DNA from: Micromonospora sp. WMMD1155
Lineage (GTDB): Bacteria; Actinomycetota; Actinomycetes; Mycobacteriales; Micromonosporaceae
Assembly (NCBI RefSeq): GCF_029581275.1
Contig: NZ_CP120742.1
Location: 4,836,501-4,900,500, forward strand
DNA length: 64,000 nucleotides
Direction: 5' to 3'
The position numbers were made by a program, and so were the translations under genes. Under the pieces are notes generated by a model. It worked only from the letters and a program-made list of their open reading frames with translations, was not told where the DNA came from and searched no databases. The stretch's first letter is position 1. Each line of letters opens with the position of its first letter. Positions 28,982-38,012 of this stretch are shown piece after piece.

Positions 28982-30397
28982 ATGAACAGGCGTGACATCC
29001 TGCGGCGTACCGCCGCCGCCGGCGTGCTGGCCACCCCCGCCGCCGCGCTACTGACCGGCTGCGCCACCAGCGGCGGCGGTGACAAGAACGGCGCCGACAC
29101 CTATCAGGGCACCAAGAGCGCCGAGAACCCCCTCGGCGTGAAGGAGGACGCCCCACTCGAAGTGGTGATCTTCGGCGGCGGGTTCGGTGAGGAGTACGCC
29201 AAGGCCCACGAGGCCATGTACACCGCGAAGTACCCGAAGGCGAAGGTCAAGCACACCGCCACGCAGGAGATCAGCAAGACCCTCCAGCCCCGCTTCGTCG
29301 ACGGCACCCCGCCGGACGTGGTCAACAACTCGGGCGCGAGCCAGATCGACTTCAACGGCCTGGTCAGCCAGAACGCGGTGGCCGACCTCGGTGAGCTGCT
29401 CGCCGCGCCGAGCCTCGACGTCCCCGGCAAGACGGTCCGGGACACGCTGCTGCCCGGCGCAGTCGAGGTCGGCTCGTACGACGGTAAGTTCCTGGTCCTC
29501 AACTACACCTACACCGCCTACGGCATCTGGTACTCCAACAAGCTGTTCACCGACCGCTCCTGGGAGTACGCGAAGACCTGGGACCAGCACATCGCGCTGT
29601 GCAAGGAGATCAAGGCCGCGGGCGTCGCCCCGTGGACGTATGCCGGTCTGCACCCGCGCTACATGAGCTGGCCGGTGATCGCCACCGCGATCAAGCTCGG
29701 CGGCCCGTCGGTGGCGACAGCCATCGACAACCTGGAACCGAACGCCTGGAGGTCCGAGTCGATGCGGGCCGCCGCGGACGCCTGGTACCAGATCGTCAAG
29801 GACCGGTACATCCTGGACGGCTCGTCCGGTTTGGATCACAAGCAGTCGCAGACCGCCTGGTGCCAGGGCAAGGCCGCGTTCATCTCCTGCGGCTCCTGGT
29901 TGGAAAGCGAGCAGAAGGACGTCACCCCGGCCGGTTTCAACATGACCATCGCGCCGACGCCGAGCCTGGGCAGCGGTGACAAGCTGCCGTTCGAGGCGAT
30001 CCGGGGCACCGCCGGTGAACCGTTCATGGTGCCCGCCAAGGCCCGCAACCTCGCCGGTGGCCTGGAGTACTTCCGGACCATGCTCTCCAAGAAGGGCGCC
30101 CAGGACTTCACGAAGAAGGTCGCCAGCCTCACCGTGGTCGCCGGTGCCACCGAGGGCGTCGAGCTGCCGTACGGGCTGAACAGCGTGGTCAAGGCCCTCG
30201 ACGCGTCCGGCGCCAACGGCTTCAACTGGGTCTACAACAACTACTACCGCAAGTTGGAGCGCAACCTCGTCGACGCCGCGTGCGGCGAGTTCTTCAGCGG
30301 CCGGACGAGCCCCGCGCAGTTCCTCGACCAGTGTCAGAAGGGCGCCGACTCGATCGCCCAGGACAGCTCGATCAAGAAGTACAAGCGAGCGGCCTGA
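28982..30397 (+). CDS. ngcE: NgcE-like sugar-binding lipoprotein of an ABC importer (copy 1)
   Basis: 471 aa. A Tat-like signal ('NRRDILRR') ends in lipobox L-L-T-G-C with C27. The mature part is a family 1 solute-binding protein ('VVIFGGGFGEEYAKAHEAMY', 'GTPPDVVNNSGASQID', 'YTYTAYGIWYSNKLF', 'QTAWCQGKAAFISCGSWLESE'). This wording is closest to NgcE of the N-acetylglucosamine/diacetylchitobiose importer. It is anchored outside the membrane and delivers the sugar to NgcF/NgcG. A GAGGAGAACC ribosome-binding site precedes ATG 28982. A hairpin separates it from ngcF, which would favour high binding-protein levels. Ligand inferred from the family and the nearby N-acetylglucosamine kinase. Confidence 0.85.
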   Translation: MNRRDILRRTAAAGVLATPAAALLTGCATSGGGDKNGADTYQGTKSAENPLGVKEDAPLEVVIFGGGFGEEYAKAHEAMYTAKYPKAKVKHTATQEISKTLQPRFVDGTPPDVVNNSGASQIDFNGLVSQNAVADLGELLAAPSLDVPGKTVRDTLLPGAVEVGSYDGKFLVLNYTYTAYGIWYSNKLFTDRSWEYAKTWDQHIALCKEIKAAGVAPWTYAGLHPRYMSWPVIATAIKLGGPSVATAIDNLEPNAWRSESMRAAADAWYQIVKDRYILDGSSGLDHKQSQTAWCQGKAAFISCGSWLESEQKDVTPAGFNMTIAPTPSLGSGDKLPFEAIRGTAGEPFMVPAKARNLAGGLEYFRTMLSKKGAQDFTKKVASLTVVAGATEGVELPYGLNSVVKALDASGANGFNWVYNNYYRKLERNLVDAACGEFFSGRTSPAQFLDQCQKGADSIAQDSSIKKYKRAA

Positions 30398-30406
30398 CAG
30401 CCCGAC

Positions 30407-30440
30407 CGGCCGGTGGGGGAGAGGTCCACCCCACCGGCCG
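30407..30440. terminator. Intercistronic hairpin between ngcE and ngcF (copy 1)
   Basis: Perfect 12-bp stem (30407-30418 with 30429-30440) and a 10-nt loop, directly after the binding-protein stop. Such hairpins often partially terminate transcription or protect the upstream mRNA so that more binding protein than permease is made. Confidence 0.7.
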
Positions 30441-30464
30441 TACCCCAACGGAGAGGTCCTCCTC

Positions 30465-31373
30465 GTGAGACATGGCAAGTGGCCGCTGATCGTCGTGTTC
30501 CTGGTGCCACCGGTGCTGCTGTACGTGTTCTTCGTCGTCTCGCCGTACCTGCAGGCGTTCCAGATCTCCACCACCGACTGGCTCGGCTACTCCGCCGAGG
30601 CCAACCCGGTCGGGCTGGCGAACTTCAGGACGCTGTGGCACGACGGCTACGTGTGGAACGCGCTGAAGAACAACGCGATCCTGCTGGGCCTGGTGCCGGT
30701 GCTGACCATCGTGCTCGGGCTCTTCTTCGCCAGCATGCTCGCCCTCGGCGGCCGCAAGGGCCGCGCCGGCGTGACCGGGGTACGCGGCGGGGCGCTCTAC
30801 CGCACCGTGTACTTCTTCCCACAGGTGCTCTCCGTGGTGATCATCGCGCTGCTGTGGAAGGAGGTGTACCACCCCAACCAGGGGCTGCTCAGCGGGCTCG
30901 TGCGCGCGGTGGGGCTGCCCGCGCCGACCTGGCTCGGTGACCCGGCGACCGCGTTCTGGTGCGTCCTGGCGGTGATGGTCTGGAGCAACGTCGGCTTCTA
31001 CGTGGTGCTGTTCGGGGCCGCGATGTCGGCGGTGCCGAAGGAGATCTACGAGGCGGTGCTGCTCGACGGCGCGTCCCGGTTCACCACACTGCGCCGGGTC
31101 ACGCTGCCGCTGCTCTGGGACACCATCCAGGTCGCCTGGGTCTATCTGGCCATCTTCGCCCTGGACGGGTTCATCCTCGTGCAGTTGATGACCAACGGAG
31201 GCCCGAACTTCTCCACCGACGTGATCGGCGTACGGATGTACGACACCGCCTTCGGCAGCGAGACCAAGTTCGGCTACGCCTCGGCGATCGGCGTGGTGAT
31301 GTTCTTCCTGACCCTCACGGTGGCGGTGCTGTCGCTGCGGGTCGGCCGGCGCGATCGGATCGAGTACTCGTGA
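30465..31373 (+). CDS. ngcF: NgcF-like ABC importer permease (copy 1)
   Basis: 302 aa, MalF-type permease with six membrane helices. The cytoplasmic EAA loop that contacts the ATPase is 'EIYEAVLLDGASRFTTLRRVTLPLL' (about 190-214). It forms the transmembrane channel with NgcG. GTG 30465 has a GGAGAGG 8 nt upstream. The stop overlaps the ngcG start as GTGA. No ATPase gene follows, so the pair presumably uses a shared MsiK-type ATPase. Confidence 0.88.
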   Translation: MRHGKWPLIVVFLVPPVLLYVFFVVSPYLQAFQISTTDWLGYSAEANPVGLANFRTLWHDGYVWNALKNNAILLGLVPVLTIVLGLFFASMLALGGRKGRAGVTGVRGGALYRTVYFFPQVLSVVIIALLWKEVYHPNQGLLSGLVRAVGLPAPTWLGDPATAFWCVLAVMVWSNVGFYVVLFGAAMSAVPKEIYEAVLLDGASRFTTLRRVTLPLLWDTIQVAWVYLAIFALDGFILVQLMTNGGPNFSTDVIGVRMYDTAFGSETKFGYASAIGVVMFFLTLTVAVLSLRVGRRDRIEYS

Positions 31374-32269
31374 CCACTCTTGATCAGCCCACCACACCCG
31401 TGCCCGCGCCGACCGTCGGTCGGGACCGTCCGGTGCGCCGGGAACTCGGCTTCGGCAACACCCTCTCGCACGGCTTCCTGCTGCTCTGGGGCCTGCTCAC
31501 CGTACTCCCGCTGGTGTGGATGTTCGTCAGCTCGTTCAAGACGAACGGTGAGATCCTGGCCGACCCCTGGGGGCTCCCGGCGACGTTGCACCTGGACAAC
31601 TGGGCGCGGGCCTGGACCGGAGCACACATCGGCCGGTACTTCCTCAACAGCCTGGTGGTGGTCAGCGGCTCGGTCGCCCTCACCATGCTGATGGGCGCGA
31701 CCGCCGCGTACGTCTTCGCCCGCTACGAGTTCCGCGGCCGCCAGGTCGTCTACTACCTGTTCGTCGGCGGCCTGATGTTCCCGGTCTTCCTCGCCCTGGT
31801 GCCGCTCTTCTTCGTGGTCCGCAACGCCGGCCTCTTCGGCACCTGGAAAGGGCTGATCCTGGTGTACGCGGCCTATTCGCTGCCGTTCACGGTGTTCTTC
31901 CTGACCGCGTTCTTCCGGACCCTGCCGACCACGGTGGCCGAAGCCGCGATGGTCGACGGCTGCGGGCACTTCCGGCTCTTCTTCCGGGTGATGCTGCCGA
32001 TGGCGCGTCCGGGATTGATCAGTGTCGCGATCTTCAACTTCCTCAGCCACTGGAACCAGTTCCTGCTGCCGCAGGTACTCATGCAGGGCGACGACTCCAA
32101 GTGGATGCTGGCGCAGGGGCTCTTCGCGCTGTCGGTGAGCCAGGGCTACGCGGGCGACTACGCGCGGCTCTTCGCCGGGCTGAGCATCGCGGTGCTGCCG
32201 GTCCTCGCGGTCTATGTGGCATTCCAGCGCCAGGTGCAGGCGGGCCTCACCGCAGGGCAGCTCAAGTAG
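31370..32269 (+). CDS. ngcG: NgcG-like ABC importer permease (copy 1)
   Basis: 299 aa, MalG-type permease. Six helices after a ~25-residue cytoplasmic tail; the EAA loop is 'TVAEAAMVDGCGHFRLFFRVMLPMARPG'. It ends with the typical 'QRQVQAGLTAGQLK'. The start GTG overlaps the ngcF stop, so translation is coupled. The product pairs with NgcF. Its downstream end faces the convergent kinase gene across 427 bp holding a 15-bp tandem repeat and a long hairpin. Confidence 0.88.
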   Translation: MTTLDQPTTPVPAPTVGRDRPVRRELGFGNTLSHGFLLLWGLLTVLPLVWMFVSSFKTNGEILADPWGLPATLHLDNWARAWTGAHIGRYFLNSLVVVSGSVALTMLMGATAAYVFARYEFRGRQVVYYLFVGGLMFPVFLALVPLFFVVRNAGLFGTWKGLILVYAAYSLPFTVFFLTAFFRTLPTTVAEAAMVDGCGHFRLFFRVMLPMARPGLISVAIFNFLSHWNQFLLPQVLMQGDDSKWMLAQGLFALSVSQGYAGDYARLFAGLSIAVLPVLAVYVAFQRQVQAGLTAGQLK

Positions 32270-32345
32270 GGGTCCGTTCCCGCCCCGCCCGCCGCCCACC
32301 CACCGTCCGCCGCCCCTGCCCCCTCGCCCGCGCCCCTCGCGACTC

Positions 32346-32420
32346 GTGCCCGCGCGTTCCGTGCCCGCGCGTTCCGTGCCCGCGCGTTCCGTGCCCGCGC
32401 GTTCCGTGCCCGCGCGTCCC
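32346..32420. repeat. 15-bp tandem repeat, five copies
   Basis: GTGCCCGCGCGTTCC repeats at 32346, 32361, 32376, 32391 and 32406 (the last with C for T). It is intergenic, downstream of ngcG and immediately before the long hairpin. The rest of 32270-32696 holds no gene I can support. Confidence 0.95.
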
Positions 32421-32423
32421 GTG

Positions 32424-32507
32424 CCCAAGATCCGCGCAACTTCGGTGAAACTGCTGCCTCATGCCGGGTCGAGGCAGCAGTTTCACCGAAAGTGCGCGGA
32501 TCTTGGG
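32424..32507. repeat. Long inverted repeat, 36-bp arms, between convergent genes
   Basis: Arms 32424-32459 and 32472-32507 match at 34 of 36 positions, with a 12-nt loop; both outer ends read CCCAAGATCC inward. It lies between ngcG and the kinase gene, so it can terminate both. The arms are far longer than a terminator needs, and the sequence is unrelated to the other hairpins in the window. Confidence 0.92.
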
Positions 32508-32696
32508 CGTGCGGCGGCGGGCCGGCGTGGTTCGAGCACGATCTTGATCGGGAGTGCGCACCGGTTCGCCCACCGCGCCTCCCGCCCCGCTCCGATCCGA
32601 CGCGCCTGGTCCAACCCGCTCCGGCCCGGCGATGTCTGTGCTGGTGCGGCCTGGCCCGGCCTGGCTTGGCCCGGCGGGCGGGCGTGGGGTGGGCGG

Positions 32697-33683
32697 TCAG
32701 GTGGTCGGGAAGAGGTGGGCGTGTAGGGCGCCCGGGTCGGTGACCTCGGGGAGTTCGCGGGCGGCCAGCCAGGCTGCGGCGACCGCCCCGTCACCGGCGG
32801 TGCGCAGGGGGGCGTCCGGCCACTGTCGGGCGATCTCCACCCGGACGGCGGTGGCCAGCGGGGTGTCCGCGGTGAGCAGTCCGCCGCCGAGCACGACAGG
32901 TGTCACCGCGCCGGCCGGGCGGATGCGGCCCACGCTGTCGGCCAGGTGCGCGGCGGCCTCGGTGATCAGTGTGGTGGCCACCGGGTCGCCGTTGGTGGCG
33001 GCGTCGACGACGAGCGGTGCGAGCCGGGCCAGGTCGACGGGGGCTCGCTGGGTCACGGCCTGGATGGCGGCGTCCACAGTGGTCCGGGGTCGGGCGGCCA
33101 CCTCCGCGCTGCCGAGCAGTTCGGTGAGCGCCGCGGTGGTCAGCGGGCCGAGGGTGTGGCCGGAATCCAGGTCGGCGAGCAGTCGGCGGACCGCCTCGCG
33201 GCCGAGCCAGAAGCCGGACCCCGCGTCGCCGAGCAGCCAGCCGTGACCGTCGGCGATCCGGTCGAGGCGCAGGTCGCTGACCTGCGCGGTGATCGCCCCG
33301 GTGCCGGCGATGAGGACGGTTCCGTCCGGGGCGGCGGTGCCGGAGGCGTAGGCGACCAGGGCGTCGCCGTGCACTGCGTACGGGCAGCGCAGACCGGCGT
33401 CGCGCCAGGCCCGGTCGAAGGCGGCTCGTCCGGCGGGGTCGGCGAGCAGTCGGCCCGCTCCGGCCAGCCCGATGGTGCCGGCGACCACCCGGGCCGGGTC
33501 GAGGTCGACGAGTGCGGCGCGGAGCGCGGTCAGCAGTTCGACGGCGGCGCGTTCCGCGCCGTGGCTGGTCGGGTTGCCGCCGCCGGCGCGACCGCTGCCG
33601 ACGCGTCGGCCGGTGAGGGTCAGGGCGGTCGCCCGGGTGGACGTACCGCCGACGTCGAGGCCGACCACGACGGTGTCGGACAT
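32697..33683 (-). CDS. N-acetylglucosamine kinase, BadF/BadG-type ATPase family
   Basis: 328 aa of the ASKHA fold. Phosphate-1 motif 'VGLDVGGTSTRATAL' at the N-terminus, then 'LIAGTGAITAQV', 'GDAGSGFWLGREAVRRLL' and 'VVLGGGLL' near the C-terminus. This set is typical of eukaryotic-like and actinobacterial N-acetylglucosamine kinases. It phosphorylates the sugar taken up by the neighbouring importers to give the 6-phosphate. ATG 33683 was chosen because AAGGAG lies 9 nt upstream; an in-frame GTG at 33689 is too close to it. Divergent from the MurR/RpiR regulator. Confidence 0.87.
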   Translation of the reverse strand: MSDTVVVGLDVGGTSTRATALTLTGRRVGSGRAGGGNPTSHGAERAAVELLTALRAALVDLDPARVVAGTIGLAGAGRLLADPAGRAAFDRAWRDAGLRCPYAVHGDALVAYASGTAAPDGTVLIAGTGAITAQVSDLRLDRIADGHGWLLGDAGSGFWLGREAVRRLLADLDSGHTLGPLTTAALTELLGSAEVAARPRTTVDAAIQAVTQRAPVDLARLAPLVVDAATNGDPVATTLITEAAAHLADSVGRIRPAGAVTPVVLGGGLLTADTPLATAVRVEIARQWPDAPLRTAGDGAVAAAWLAARELPEVTDPGALHAHLFPTT

Positions 33684-33788
33684 CGGCACGGTCTCCTTGC
33701 GCTGGACGGCGATCGGGTCTGTTCATGCTGGTCGGCGCCGTCGTGGAGGGCAAGGTCTGGCGGGCGCGACGGGCCGTGCGCCAGGTAA

Positions 33789-33876
33789 CAGTTTGAAAAC
33801 TTCGCCCACAGTCTTGACACGGAGGGGCCTTCAGTAAGAACTTTTACCACTAACAGTTAACAGTCTTTTCGGAAAG
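33789..33876. promoter_or_regulatory. Divergent control region of kinase and MurR/RpiR regulator
   Basis: This AT-rich island in an otherwise GC-rich window contains TTGAAAACTTC, TTGACA (33814-33819), a near-palindrome GTAAGAACTTTTAC (33834-33847) and AACAGTTAAC. TTGACA followed by TAAGAA is a possible promoter (15-bp spacer, short). GAA-N-CTT words also occur in front of ngcE at 28874-28883. It likely binds the adjacent regulator. Confidence 0.45.
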
Positions 33877-33888
33877 GTGAGGCGACCC

Positions 33889-34842
33889 ATGGTTGATCAC
33901 GAGGTGGACACCGCCGCGGGGACCGCGGTGGTCGACGCCGACGTGGTCGACCGACGGAGTTCCACCTCCGGCGGGGTGCTGGCCCGCGTCCGCAACGGGC
34001 TCGGCGAGCTGACCGGCGCGCTCCGCCGGGTCGCCGAGCACGTGCTCAGCGACCCGGAGGCCGCCGCCCGGTCCACGATCGTGGAACTGGCCGAGCGCAG
34101 CGGGACCTCACCGGCGACCATCACCCGCTTCTGCCGGGCGATGGGCTTCGAAGGGTACGCCGACCTGCGGTTGGGCATCGCCTCCGAGACCGGTCGGGCC
34201 CGCTCGGCCGGCTGGACCGTCGACATCGGACGCGAGATCCAGCCGAGTGACCCGCTCGCCCGGGTGCTCGACCAGATCATGGCCGCCGACACCCGCGCCA
34301 TGCACGACACGGCCACCCTGCTCGACCTCGCCGAGGTGGAGCGGGCCGCGGTGGCCATCGCGGGCGCCAACCGGGTGAACATCTTCGGTGCCAGCGGCAG
34401 CGCGCTGGTCGGCGAGGAGATGCAGTTCAGCCTGCACCGCATCGGCGTGGCCGCGTGGGCGTGGAACGACGTGCACGAGGGCCTGGCCAGCGCCGCGTTG
34501 CTGCGCTCCGGGGACGTGGCGCTCGGCATCTCGCACACCGGGCAGACCCGGGAGACGATCGAGATGCTCGCCGAGGCGGGCAGCCGGGGCGCCACCACGC
34601 TCGCGCTCACCGGTTTCCCCCGCTCACCCTTGGCCGAGCTGGCCGACATCGTGCTGCTCACCGCCAGCCAGGCGACGACGTTCCGACCGGACGCACTCTC
34701 CGCCCGGCACCCGCAGCTCGTCGTGCTCGACCTGCTCTACATCGCCGTCGCCCAACGGACGCACGACCGCGCGCACGCGGCCTTCCGGCGTACCGCGCAG
34801 GCCGTCGACGGGCACAAGGCAGCGAAGGGAAGCCTCTCATGA
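33889..34842 (+). CDS. MurR/RpiR-family transcriptional regulator
   Basis: 317 aa. A winged helix-turn-helix of the HTH_6 type (about 25-100: 'AARSTIVELAERSGTSPATITRFCRAMGFEGYADLRL') is followed by an SIS sugar-phosphate-binding domain (about 125-275: 'VNIFGASGSALVGEEMQFSLHRIG', 'ISHTGQTRETIEML'). It should sense a phosphorylated amino sugar and control the surrounding import and catabolic genes. ATG 33889 is preceded by AGGTGAGG at 6 nt. Overlaps the next gene by 4 bp (ATGA). It is central to the locus and divergent from the kinase. Confidence 0.93.
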   Translation: MVDHEVDTAAGTAVVDADVVDRRSSTSGGVLARVRNGLGELTGALRRVAEHVLSDPEAAARSTIVELAERSGTSPATITRFCRAMGFEGYADLRLGIASETGRARSAGWTVDIGREIQPSDPLARVLDQIMAADTRAMHDTATLLDLAEVERAAVAIAGANRVNIFGASGSALVGEEMQFSLHRIGVAAWAWNDVHEGLASAALLRSGDVALGISHTGQTRETIEMLAEAGSRGATTLALTGFPRSPLAELADIVLLTASQATTFRPDALSARHPQLVVLDLLYIAVAQRTHDRAHAAFRRTAQAVDGHKAAKGSLS

Positions 34843-35588
34843 TCAGCGCCCAGGGGTACGCGGACGCGGTCCGCCCGGTGCTCGACCGCCTGCTCGACTC
34901 GGAGGCCGACGGGATCACCCGGGCCGCCGACCTGATCGCCGACAGCCTGCGCGACGGTGGCGTGCTCCAGGCGTTCGGGGCCGGGCACTCCGAGGCGTTC
35001 GCCGCCGAGTTGGTGGCCCGGGCCGGCGGCTTGGTCCCCACCAACCGGCTGTCGGTACGGGACCTGGTGATGCACGGTGACGCCCCGCGTGACGTACTCG
35101 CCGATCCCAAGCTGGAACGCGACCCCTCCATCGCCCACCAGATCTACGCGCTCGCGGCTCCCCAGCCGCGGGACGTGTTCGTGGTGGCGTCCCAATCCGG
35201 CATCAACGGCTCGGTGGTCGAGCTTGCGGCGCTGGTCACCGAGCGCGGTCACCCGTTGATCGCGGTCACCTCGGTCGAGCACACCGCGCGGGTCGCCCCA
35301 CGGCACCCGTCCGGGCATCGGCTCGCCGACCTCGCCGACGTCGTGCTGGACAACGGCGCGCCGTACGGCGATGCACTGCTGCCGCTCGAGGGCGGCGGCG
35401 CGGTCTGTGCGGTCTCCTCGGTCACCACGGCGCTGCTGGCGCAGCTGTTGACCGCTGAGGTCGTACGACGGTTCCACCAGGCCGGGGAGGTACCCCCTAT
35501 CTACCTCTCCGCCAACGTCCCCGGCGGGGACGAGCACAACCTCGCCCTCGAGTCGCGGTACGCCGGGCGTCTCCGGCGAACCGCCTGA
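34839..35588 (+). CDS. SIS-domain protein (UPF0309-like), putative sugar-phosphate isomerase/etherase
   Basis: 249 aa. SIS fold with 'VLQAFGAGHSEAFAAELVARAGGLVP' and 'FVVASQSGINGSVVELAAL'; the ending 'PPIYLSANVPGGDEHN' is characteristic of the UPF0309 group. It probably handles N-acetylhexosamine- or MurNAc-phosphate; the exact reaction is not known. The gene starts inside the regulator stop (ATGA), so the two are coupled, and ngcE copy 2 follows 25 bp later. This makes regulator, SIS protein and second importer one operon. Confidence 0.85.
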   Translation: MISAQGYADAVRPVLDRLLDSEADGITRAADLIADSLRDGGVLQAFGAGHSEAFAAELVARAGGLVPTNRLSVRDLVMHGDAPRDVLADPKLERDPSIAHQIYALAAPQPRDVFVVASQSGINGSVVELAALVTERGHPLIAVTSVEHTARVAPRHPSGHRLADLADVVLDNGAPYGDALLPLEGGGAVCAVSSVTTALLAQLLTAEVVRRFHQAGEVPPIYLSANVPGGDEHNLALESRYAGRLRRTA

Positions 35589-35613
35589 CCCGACACCACA
35601 AGGAGAGTCGAAG

Positions 35614-37026
35614 ATGTCGGATACCCCCGAGAACATCGGTGACCTGAACCGTCGGACCCTGCTGCAGCGCGCCGCGGCGGCCGGTCTGCTCGCCGTTCCG
35701 GCGGCGGGCCTGTTGAGTGCCTGTGCCGGCAGCGAGCCGTCCAAGTCCGAGGACAGCGGTGCCGCGAAGAGCAAGGACAACCCGTTCGGCGTCAAGGACG
35801 GCAGTGCCGTCAAGGTGGTCGTCTTCAACGGCGGTCTGGGCGACCAGTGGGCCAAGGAGGACAAGGTCCTCTTCAACGCCAAGCACCCGAACATCACCGT
35901 CAACATGAGCTCCACCCAGAAGATCAAGACCGAAGAACAGCCGAAGATGGCGACCCAGCCGAGCGACCTGGTGATGAACTCGGGCGCGGACATCATGGAT
36001 CGCAGCACGCTGATCAACGAGGGTGCGATCGAGCCGCTCGACGACCTGCTCACCGCCCCCGCGTGGGACAGCGAGGGCACGGTCGCCGACACGCTGCTGC
36101 CGGGCACGGTCACCGACGGCACCCAGAACGGCAAGTTCTACGTGGTGAACGTGGCCTACACGGTCTGGGGCAACTGGTACAACGCGGCCCTGTTCAAGCG
36201 TGAGGGCTGGCAGGCGCCGACGACCTGGGACGACTTCTTCGCCCTCGCGCCGAAGATCAAGGCCAAGGGCATGGCGCCGTACGTGCACGACGCCGCCCAC
36301 GGTTACTACCCGCGCTGGGCGCTCTTCGCCAGCATCTGGAAGGCCGTCGGCAAGCAGCCGATCATCGACATCGACAACCTGAAGGACAACGCCTGGAAGG
36401 CCGACGGCATCGTCGCGGCGCTGGAGCCGTGGGAGAAGCTGGTCAAGGACAAGCTGCTGCTGCCGGGCAAGCTCGACCACACCCAGTCGCAGCAGGCCTG
36501 GCTCGACGGCAAGGCCGCCTTCATCCAGGTCGGCACCTGGCTGAAGAACGAGATGTCGGCGACCATCCCGCCGGGCTTCGAGATGACCCTGTCGGACTAC
36601 TGGTCCAAGCCGGGTGACAAGGCCGCCAAGGATGTCTTCGCCTCGTCCGGCGAGGGCTTCGTGGTGCCGAGCAAGGCGCCGAACAAGGCGGCCGCGAAGG
36701 AGTTCCTGCGGGCCATCCTCTCCAAGGCCGGCTCGGCGAAGTTCGCGGAGCTGACCAAGTCGCTCGCCTCGACCAAGGGCTCCGGCGACAACGTCCAGGA
36801 CACCGCGCTGGCCTCGGCCAACACGCTGATGAAGAGCGGCAGCACGGACCTGATCTCGGTCAAGTTCCCGGACTTCTACGCCGACCTGGACAAGGAGAGC
36901 CAGAACCTGTCCGAGGAGCTGATGGCGGGGCGTCTCACCGCGCAGCAGTTCGTCGACAAGATGCAGGCGGCCGCGGACAAGGTCGCGAAGGACTCCTCCG
37001 TCAAGAAGCAGACCCGTACCGCCTGA
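35614..37026 (+). CDS. ngcE: NgcE-like sugar-binding lipoprotein (copy 2)
   Basis: 470 aa. Tat-like signal ('NRRTLLQR') with lipobox L-L-S-A-C (C37). The mature domain is collinear with copy 1 ('VVFNGGLGDQWAKEDKVLF', 'SDLVMNSGADIMDRS', 'YTVWGNWYNAALF', 'QQAWLDGKAAFIQVGTWL') but lacks the two mature cysteines seen in copy 1 and is divergent, so ligand preference may differ. AAGGAGAG precedes ATG 35614. Unlike copy 1, no hairpin separates it from its permease gene. Confidence 0.86.
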   Translation: MSDTPENIGDLNRRTLLQRAAAAGLLAVPAAGLLSACAGSEPSKSEDSGAAKSKDNPFGVKDGSAVKVVVFNGGLGDQWAKEDKVLFNAKHPNITVNMSSTQKIKTEEQPKMATQPSDLVMNSGADIMDRSTLINEGAIEPLDDLLTAPAWDSEGTVADTLLPGTVTDGTQNGKFYVVNVAYTVWGNWYNAALFKREGWQAPTTWDDFFALAPKIKAKGMAPYVHDAAHGYYPRWALFASIWKAVGKQPIIDIDNLKDNAWKADGIVAALEPWEKLVKDKLLLPGKLDHTQSQQAWLDGKAAFIQVGTWLKNEMSATIPPGFEMTLSDYWSKPGDKAAKDVFASSGEGFVVPSKAPNKAAAKEFLRAILSKAGSAKFAELTKSLASTKGSGDNVQDTALASANTLMKSGSTDLISVKFPDFYADLDKESQNLSEELMAGRLTAQQFVDKMQAAADKVAKDSSVKKQTRTA

Positions 37027-37058
37027 CAGGCCCTGATCAGCTAGAGAAGTGAGTGACC

Positions 37059-38000
37059 ATGCGGCACGGTGTTGCGCGTTTCGTCACGGGTTTCCTGGCC
37101 TTGCCGCTTGCGCTGTACCTCTTCTACGTGGTGTGGCCCTTCGTGCAGGCGGCGGGATACTCGTTGACCGACTGGGGTGGTTACTCGGACACCCAGAACT
37201 TCGTCGGTCTGGACAACTACGTCCGGCTGTTGTCGGATGAGTTGATCAGGAAGGCCTTCTGGCACAACGTCTTCTTCCTGATCACCGTGCCGCTGTTCAC
37301 CATCGCGCTGGCCCTGTTCCTCGCGTTCCTGCTCAATGTGGGCGGACGCGAGGACAGGGCCGGCATCCGAGGGGTGTTCGGCTCCGGGGTCTACAAAATC
37401 ATCTTCTTCTTCCCGCAGGTGCTGTCGCTGGTGGTCATCGCCGTCATGTGGCAGCAGATCTACCGCAGCGACGGCCAGGGCCTGATCAACGGCCTGTTGA
37501 TCAAGATCGGTCTGGTCGACGCGGACAACCCGATCGCCTTCACCGCCGACCCGGAGCCCTTCCTCGGCGTGCCGGCGGTGCTCTGGTGGTTGCTGCTGAT
37601 CGCGGTCTGGAGCGGCGCCGGCTTCTACATGGTGCTCTTCTCGGCGGCGATGCAGTCCATCCCGAAGGACATCTACGAGGCGGCCCTCCTCGACGGGGCC
37701 AGCCGGTTCCACACCTTCTTCAAGATCACGCTGCCCCTGCTGCGGGATACCGTCTCGGTCGCCTGGGTCTACCTGGGCTTCATCGCACTGGACATGTACG
37801 CCCTGGTCTTCGTCATGACGCCCAGCCAGGGCGGCCCGAACCACGCCAGTGAGATCTTCGCGTCGGTGCTCAACTTCACCGCGTTCCAGAAGGGCCAGTT
37901 CGGTTACGCCTGCGCGATGGGTGTCGCCCTGGCGATCTTCACGATCCTGCTCGCCGCGGCGCAGCTCAGGATCACCCGTCGCGACCGTATCGAGTACTGA
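37059..38000 (+). CDS. ngcF: NgcF-like ABC importer permease (copy 2)
   Basis: 313 aa, six helices, EAA loop 'DIYEAALLDGASRFHTFFKITLPLLRD'. Its partner is the next gene. It lies 32 bp after the binding protein. ATG 37059 was chosen; an upstream GTG (37053) is in frame. Paralogous to the copy 1 permease across its length, with a longer periplasmic loop around 155-175 ('GLVDADNPIAFTADPEPFLG'). Confidence 0.88.
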   Translation: MRHGVARFVTGFLALPLALYLFYVVWPFVQAAGYSLTDWGGYSDTQNFVGLDNYVRLLSDELIRKAFWHNVFFLITVPLFTIALALFLAFLLNVGGREDRAGIRGVFGSGVYKIIFFFPQVLSLVVIAVMWQQIYRSDGQGLINGLLIKIGLVDADNPIAFTADPEPFLGVPAVLWWLLLIAVWSGAGFYMVLFSAAMQSIPKDIYEAALLDGASRFHTFFKITLPLLRDTVSVAWVYLGFIALDMYALVFVMTPSQGGPNHASEIFASVLNFTAFQKGQFGYACAMGVALAIFTILLAAAQLRITRRDRIEY

Positions 38001-38012
38001 GGAGGCTGGACG

